This document shows, piece after piece, positions 57,663 through 64,000 of a stretch of DNA of 64,000 nucleotides. Below the pieces are notes generated by a model that saw nothing but the letters and a program-made list of their open reading frames with translations, did no database searches and had not been told where the DNA came from. Within the stretch, counting starts at the first letter, position 1. Every line of letters begins with the position of its first letter. The translations under genes and the position numbers were made by a program. Origin of the DNA: Lantana camara (Eukaryota; Streptophyta; Magnoliopsida; Lamiales; Verbenaceae); the NCBI GenBank assembly GCA_037501455.1, contig CM074861.1:38332001-38396000 (forward strand), written 5' to 3'.

Positions 57663-57779
57663 ATATTGACAGGGGGAGCTTAATGTCACATTGATAGGGC
57701 GAGTTTAAGTGCTTCATATACTTGAGACAAGGGGAGATAAAGATAACTCATGATTTTCATCAACGGAAAAGGGGTAGTT

Positions 57780-58713
57780 TGTTGACATATCTTGCATGAT
57801 TTAGTTTTCTTTGATAAAAATATAATTTGAATTAATTCCATTTAATCCATATGATTTGATTTCCTTATGTGTACATGTATTATTTTAAGAAGGAGTCAAT
57901 TATGGCAAGGATTTGTTGTTAAAGAAAAAGGAAAATATCAATCAGCATTGTTTGAATGATCCAAAATCAAGGCAAAGATACTAACCTCATCCCAACAAGA
58001 ATTTCGAGACCAAGGAAGGAAAGAATCACTAATTGAGGCTGACAAGATTGATTCCAAAGGATGCATTCCATACAAAACACAAGTCACAACAATATAAAGT
58101 CATGCAAATGCGAAGAAGAAATCACGTCAGTAAGGAATCCTCTCTTTTGAGTGTTTTGGGACTTGACTACCGTATTGTCAGTATCAGGCGTTCGTGTAGG
58201 GCTTGACCCGTGGTACGGTTGTTACCGGGCTTTCCAAGGGACTTGACCGTGGTATTGATACCGGGCATTCCAGTTGTTGGCTTTTGTGATAATGAGGCAG
58301 TTGTCCTCTGGTACTTCCAGTGTGTCGTTGGATTTGATGAATGGTGAGGAAGGTTTCCTCTGGTACTTCAGCGTGTGCTGATTTTATGGTGAGATTGTTC
58401 TTTCGTGTGAGTTGTATGATAGGCAAGTTAGTGTAGCTTATCTATCCTACCGTGATTTGTGTTGTAATGGATCACAAAGTTTTGTTTCTGACCTCCACGT
58501 GCTTAATGAAAATCTTTTTGATAACTCCCAAGCTAACAACTTGGGGACAGGATGTAGGTACATTACACTCTCGGTAAGGAACCTGTATAAATTGCTCGTG
58601 CATTTTATTTTAAGTATGTATTCCATATTATCCTTGTTTCTTGTGCATTGGTACTTTGTTTTATGAAATAACATAAACTGGTCGAAGTACCAGTCCACCC
58701 CTAAAGGGTGTCA
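57780..58713 (+). repeat. LTR 2 of the tandem array (934 bases)
   Basis: Followed by TTGGTATTAGAGC at 58715-58727. Confidence 0.78.
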
Positions 58714-59003
58714 ATTGGTATTAGAGCAGGTTTTTCAAAAACAAAAGGTTTAACCACCTGTTTTTCGATCCAAAAATCGGCTGCTAAAATGGAATAAGTT
58801 CTGAACTTGCTTATCTATTGTTAATCTATATTGTTATGATTTGGTATCAAGCTCTTTTTGCAGGTGGCACCCTTCGCACACAAGTTTTAGCATATTGACA
58901 GGGTAGCTTAATATCACATTGATAGGGCGAGCTTAAGTACTTCACACACTTGAGACAAGGGGAGACACAACTCATGATTTTCATCAACGGAAAAGGGGTA
59001 AAT

Positions 59004-59989
59004 TGTTGACAAATCTTGCATGATTTAGTTTTCTTTGATGAAAATATAATTTGAATTAACTCCATTTAATCCATATGATTTGATTTCCTTGTGTGTACAT
59101 GTATTATTTTCAGAAGGAGTCAATTATGGCAAAGACTTGTTGTCAAAGAAAAAGGGAAATATCAGTCAACATTGTTTGAATGATTCGAAATCAGGGCAAT
59201 GATACCATTCTCATCCCAACAAGAATTTCGAGACCAAGGAAGGAAAGAATTACTAATTGAGGCTGATAAGATTGATTCCAAAGGATCCATTACATACACA
59301 ACATAAGTTCCAGCAGTATAAAGTCATGCAAATGCAAAGAAGAAATCACATCAGTGAGGCGTCCCCTCTTTTGAGTGTTTTGGGACTTGACTATGGTATT
59401 GTCAGTATCAGGCGTTTATGTGTGGCTTGACCTGTGGTACGGTTGTTACCGGGAGTTCCAAGGGCCTTGACCGTGGTACTGGTACCGAGCATTCCAGTTG
59501 TTGGCTTTTGTGGTAATAAGGCAGCTGTCCTCTGGTATTTCCAGTGTATCACTAGATTTGATGTATGGTGAGGAATGTTTCCTCTGGTACTTCCAGTGTG
59601 TTGCTAGATTTGATGTATGGTGAGGAAGGTTTCCTCCGGTACTTTAGTGTCTGCTGATTTTATGGTGAGATTGTTCTTTTACGTGAGTTGTAAGATGGAC
59701 AAGTTAGTGTAGCTTATCTATCCTACCGTGATTTGTGTTGTAATGGATCACAAAGTTTTGTTTGTGACCTCCACGTGCTTAATGAAAATCTTTTTGATAA
59801 CTCCCAAGCTAACAACTTGGGGACAGGATGTAGGTACATTACACTCTCGATACCAAACCTGCATAAATCGCTCGTGTATTTTATTTTCAGTATGTATTCC
59901 ATTTTATCCTTGTTTCTTGTGTACTGGTACTTTGTTTTATCAAATAACAGAAATTGTTCAAAGTACCAGTCCAACCCTCAAAGGTGTCA
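59004..59989 (+). repeat. LTR 3 of the tandem array (986 bases)
   Basis: Longer than the others because a segment around CTCTGGTAYTTCCAGTGT (59531-59650) is duplicated. Followed by TTGGTATTAGAG and then broken off at about 60011. Confidence 0.78.
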
Positions 59990-60011
59990 ATTGGTATTAG
60001 AGTAGGTTTTT

Positions 60012-63000
60012 GACAGGTGTTGAATCCGTAAAAAATAAATATAGATCCGGTCTACGACTAAATAGAGTATAGCACAAACGGGTCGAACCAGAGGGATTGG
60101 GAGAAATTAATTCAATTAAAATCACAGGATAATTCACTAGAAACAACAAGTAAAAATAGGGGGTTTTGAGTTTTAACTAAGCCAATTTAACTAAACTAAT
60201 AAAACAATTAAAATTAATAACTAAAATAAATACGAAGAATCACGCGACACTTAGGAGAATATCAATGGAGGAAACAACATCTAGCTAGAGATTATAATTT
60301 AGTTTTCACATCGATCATAGACACAAGGATAATTTCAAACAATTTAAATAGGTTAGCTATAGCAGATAGAGACACTCGACTCCGCCTCGTTTTCACTTAA
60401 ATTCTCGAATAGCCTAGAGACACTCGACAAATATATTCCCTAAGCCGTTTCACAACCCTTAGAGACACTCGACAGGATTTAATGAACAAATAGCATTAAA
60501 ATCTATGAAAACACTAACTCGAATTAACCAAGTGACGACACGTGCAAGATTTAAATCCGATTATTAATTTCTTTAACGAATCAGATTCGACTTTCGGCTT
60601 TCCTATCATTAACACGCCACTAATTATCTATCAAGCACTACATAAACTTCATGCAATCAAGATTGGCTATATTCAATTAAATCTACTTAGATGACAGTGC
60701 ACTATCACTAAGCAAACAAATCACAATAAACACGACACTCGGAGAATTAATAAATACTGGAATTATATTAAAAATATAAAAACAATTTAATCTCACGATA
60801 TTTCAACCGAATCATAAATCTCTAGCTAAGTATTACAAAATTAGCTACTCAAAGCCATAAAATCCAAAAACATAAAATAAATTAAAAACAAAGTCTAACT
60901 AAAAATAAGGAATCAAAATAAGAATTTGTGAGGAATGATTTTAGTTCTCGACAACGTCTTCAAGCCGCTGCCTCAATCCCCCAATTTCTCGAACTGCTGC
61001 GTGGAAAAAGGTCCCCAAAGATTGTCTCTAAAGTGGTATATAAATATACCCTCAGCTGCTGCCAATTTCGTACCCTCTAAGACTCCAAATTGGGCTCCGT
61101 TTCTTGCGTAAAGACTAGCCACCCAAGTCCCTTCTCAATTGTGCCTCTTTCCAATTAAATCCAAGAATAATGGGTGCTGCCCAATTGAGATGTCTATGCG
61201 CATTTTCCACCCAAGTCCTTTCTCAATTGTGCCTTTTTCCAATTAAATCCAAGAATAATGCGTTTTGCCCAATTGAGATGTCTAGGCCCATTTTCCAATT
61301 AATACCAAATAATCAACTTCAATTGCTATGTTAAGGCATGCCTGCCCGTGAAACCTTATGCCCAAGTCAGACTTTAAAGAGGACTTTTCCATATAATTTC
61401 AACTCTTCAATTCGTGGGCCCCATGTAAATAAAGGCCTGCCACAGCAACAATTTAGCACCAGGACATACGTTCTGCCCCAAGTTTCCATCTACACACATG
61501 GCCCAAAGCAGCCCACACGCCCAAGCTTGGCCCAACTCAAAAAATTCATCTCATTTTTAGCTCCAATAACTCCAATAATATAGAATTTAGCCCAGCTGTA
61601 CTAATAACCATAAAACACATCATGTCACCAATCTATATCAAATAGAAGTAATAAAAACGAGATCATATACTCACGAAATAATGAGAATTATGCTCACTAA
61701 CAAATCCCTCCACACTTGCCCATTGCTCGTCCTCGAGAAATACGAAAATCAAATGAAACATTACTCCCATCAAACATAATCGCAAAGCAATCATCGATTT
61801 CTCACCTAAATAAGTCTAGTAAATCGAACACATTAGTCAATTGCACAAAATTCAATCAACTAGTATAAATATCATACCATGTGTAGTGTGAATTAAACAA
61901 AAGAATGTACAAAGACTAGATAAATTAGTTAATATTTCTCGCCTAAGAAGCGATTATCAATTTCGAATACACCCTTCACTCCAATCTCCACTAATTTAGT
62001 CAACTCATAACTCGGGATCAATAGGTCTTTTGAGCTTGTAATATAGGCTTGGGTCAAGGTAGAAAAAAGTGAATCAAAGGCTAACACACCAAACTTACAC
62101 ACTTAAAAATAATCCCAAAGTGTTTCCCTTTTATTTCTTCCCAAAAGACTCCCATTTTTCAATTAATTCCCAACCCTTTATCGAATTTTCAACAAGCATC
62201 AAACTCTCTCTTTTGTTTGTTCACTCTTTGTTTTTTTTTTTTTTTTTCTATTTTCAGCTCAATTTTTTTTCTTTTTGCTCTTTTTTTTTTCTTTTCTCTC
62301 TTATTGACTTCTTTTTCCCTTTTCTATCCTTTTCATCACTTTGTATTTTTCTTTCAGCACAATGAAAATTTTCAATGCAAACCAAGGGTACCAAAGAAGT
62401 CTAGACAATAAACAACCTAATCCTGAAAAGAAATGAGTAAGCAAGGTGTATAAGATAAGGGTAGGAAATTTGTGTTGTGCATTAGGCTTGTAACGTGGCT
62501 AAGAAAGAAAATTTGCACAACACTAAGGCTCAACGGGGTCAATCGGGCTATTTTATTTAGTGAAAATCTTAAAAAGGCCAAAAACACCGACAGCAAATGC
62601 CTAAGTCGCTTCCCGAATTACTCGTCAACCAATCTATTTCGCCTCGAAGGGAGTTAAAGTGTATTCTCATCAACTTTTAGAACTTTATTGAAAAACATAA
62701 CTAACCTATCTAAGCAAAGTACATAAACTGTTCAATTAGTGCTTGAAAAATAAGGGCATAAAGTCATACTAATTCACCAAATTTCATACAAAATTTCATG
62801 TATTCAATTGCCTAATAAGTTGTAGCAAAAATTCAATGCTCAAGCTTAAGCAAACGCATTCAAAACAGGTGCAGAATTTTACAATTCTCAACATCCTCAA
62901 TTCAAAGCCAAGCACAAGTAATTCAGTCCGAAAAAAAATCGAATTCTTGCAGGTAAGCCCAAATAGTAAATAGGCTTATCCCTTTCCCCACACTTAAATC

Positions 63001-63199
63001 ATTCATTGCCCTCAACGCATAAGAAAATCGAGAGAAAAGAGAACTTCCCTGAAGTGCAGATCTGGGGGGCTTTTTTTTCCGCAAAAGAAGTATGGGGTCA
63101 AGGTATGGTCAAACCTTACGGTAACCTGTACAGATGCATCAACAGTTTAACAGTAGCAATTCAATATAATTTGGGCAAACAACGCGTGCCTAGAACGAC
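60012..63199. other. Unassigned, retrotransposon-like noncoding DNA
   Basis: No gene. The start (GACAGGTGTTGAATCC ... GGGTCGAACCAGAGGGATTG) and the strings CACACTTGCCCATTGCTCGTCC (61711) and CCCCACACTTAAATCATTCATTG (62988) resemble the noncoding regions around the polypurine tract of plant gypsy elements. No LTR pair was found. A tandem duplication of about 87 bases lies at 61118-61295. A short motif TAGAGACACTCGAC occurs three times at 60367-60472. T homopolymers lie at 62229-62247 and 62282-62292. Confidence 0.35.
61118..61295. repeat. Tandem duplication of about 87 bases
   Basis: The unit contains CACCCAAGTCCYTTCTCAAT and CCAATTGAGATGTCTA. The two copies differ at a handful of sites. Confidence 0.75.
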
Positions 63200-64000
63200 T
63201 GTAACACCCCAAACGGAGGATGCCACATCCCCGCACTAAGACCCAGACCCGGTCACGAAATGGAAGGTCCATGCCCGAATCCGAATCAAAGAGAACGGGA
63301 GACCAACTCACGCACTAAGCTAGGCGGGTCTAACTCGACAAACTCAGAGCGCGGAAGCAAATCAAACATTCAAAACAAGTGACGGGTTTAGCTAGCATAG
63401 ATACCTAGTCCCGAATATCAACATAATGTAATAATCATCAAGTGCCTCATAGGGCCGAATACGAATGCCACATAGGGCTACAGAAAGGTAAAGTATAATC
63501 TCAAGTCTACAAGTCAAAACATAAGTAAAGTGTATGAAAGACAAATGCAACTAGAAAGGCTAGACTGACGAAGTGCAACTCAAAGGACTCACTCCCGCCT
63601 AGCAAACGCCAACAGACCTGCAACTAAAAGTGTAAATGAGGGGTCAGTTAACTTGACCGAGTGAGGGGGCTAACGCACACCCACAATATATATAGAGAGA
63701 GCATAGCACAGAATGAAAGGATGGACTCATGAACCGGGGATAGGTGTTGCATACCAAAACATTTCGAAATAACCCAAATAAATATAGATATAAGTTTAGA
63801 AACCATTTCCAGAAGGACTCTATCCCGATTCATAATTCCATAAAAGAAAAGAACACATGCTCGGCAAGTACGAGCTTCCCACCTTTACTCCTCAGAACAT
63901 AATAAAAATCTATCCATCCTCTACACCAATGATGGAGGAGATGTACCGTCCCCAAACCATCAAGAATAAACCGTCTAATATAGACTCGATCTCAAGGGGG
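63200..64000 (-). mobile_element. Start of another Ty3/gypsy LTR (runs off the window)
   Basis: Opens TGTAACACCCC and continues with a GGATGCCACATCCCCGCACT stretch, CACGAAATGGAAGGTCCATG and CTAAGCTAGGCGGG. Each has a close counterpart in the LTR at 7266 (GGTGCCACACCCCCGCACTG, CGTATGAAATGGAAAGTCCA, CAAGCTAGGCGGG). It is a diverged member of the same family in the same orientation. Its other end is outside the window. Confidence 0.7.

Larger units (their letters stand above)
54404..60011 (+). mobile_element. Tandem LTR array: three LTRs and two very short internal segments
   Basis: LTR copies at 54404-55280, 57780-58713 and 59004-59989 all start TGTTGACAWATCTTGC and end GGTGTCA. Each is followed by a primer-site-like (T/G)GTAT(C/T)AGAG(C/T). 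The second and third are preceded by a purine run (GGAAAAGGGGTA). Between LTR 2 and LTR 3 only 290 bases of internal sequence exist (58714-59003). Between LTR 1 and LTR 2 the same short internal segment is interrupted by a solo LTR (55465-57662). Unlike the other LTR elements in the window, it is on the + strand. The right end stops just after the third primer site. I see no coding sequence. Confidence 0.75.

Noticed and set aside
62069..62365. 98-codon frame rich in Phe
   Set aside because: Low-complexity T-rich DNA.

Overview
This is nuclear DNA from a flowering plant, most likely a eudicot. The evidence is AT-rich sequence, a multi-intron serine carboxypeptidase-like (SCPL) gene with GT-AG introns, and plant-type transposons of nearly every class: Ty3/gypsy with an extra RNase H, Ty1/copia, gag-only non-autonomous elements, LINE, CACTA, hAT and MULE/MITE-like. 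I see no tRNA, rRNA, CRISPR array or operon. I found one host gene, and it is a pseudogene. Almost everything else is nested mobile DNA.

Layout. 1-1866: 3' end of a LINE with poly(A), then a CACTA-type terminus. 1931-5324: solo LTR with target duplication ATAAA. 5530-6483: decayed copia gag/protease. 7100-14860: LINE ORF2 remnant split exactly by a gag-only LTR element (7266-14101, duplication GAAAC). 15013-15720: CACTA terminus. 16593-25636 (promoter region to about 26990): decayed Tat-type gypsy element on the minus strand. Its protease has been replaced by foreign coding sequence, and its integrase is split by a solo LTR (16775-18725, duplication CAACT). 27870-41187: SCPL pseudogene of 14 exons, carrying a Pack-MULE-like element in intron 7, a foldback MITE in intron 9 and a 7.7-kb gag-only copia-type LTR element in intron 13 (33038-40761, duplication GACCT). 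41609-41809: hAT fragment. 41810-54060: copia element truncated at its 5' end. A 10-kb element with 2269-bp LTRs (42914-52950, duplication CATAT) splits it next to the catalytic YVDDM motif of reverse transcriptase. 54404-60011: tandem LTR array (three LTRs, two very short internal segments), itself split by a solo LTR (55465-57662, duplication ATATT). 60012-63199: unassigned retrotransposon-like noncoding DNA. 63200-64000: the start of another gypsy-type LTR that runs off the window.

How it works together. Several elements kept their cis signals (LTRs, primer site, polypurine tract) but not a working polymerase, so they must have moved using enzymes from elsewhere. The youngest by LTR identity, 42914-52950, carries only a wrecked pol. 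Its LTR promoter has a tight cluster of CACGTG boxes upstream of a TATA box. Another LTR family carries six copies of a palindrome based on GGGAACGGCCGTTCCC. All coordinates come from reading the sequence. Family names rest on recognised motifs, not on database searches.
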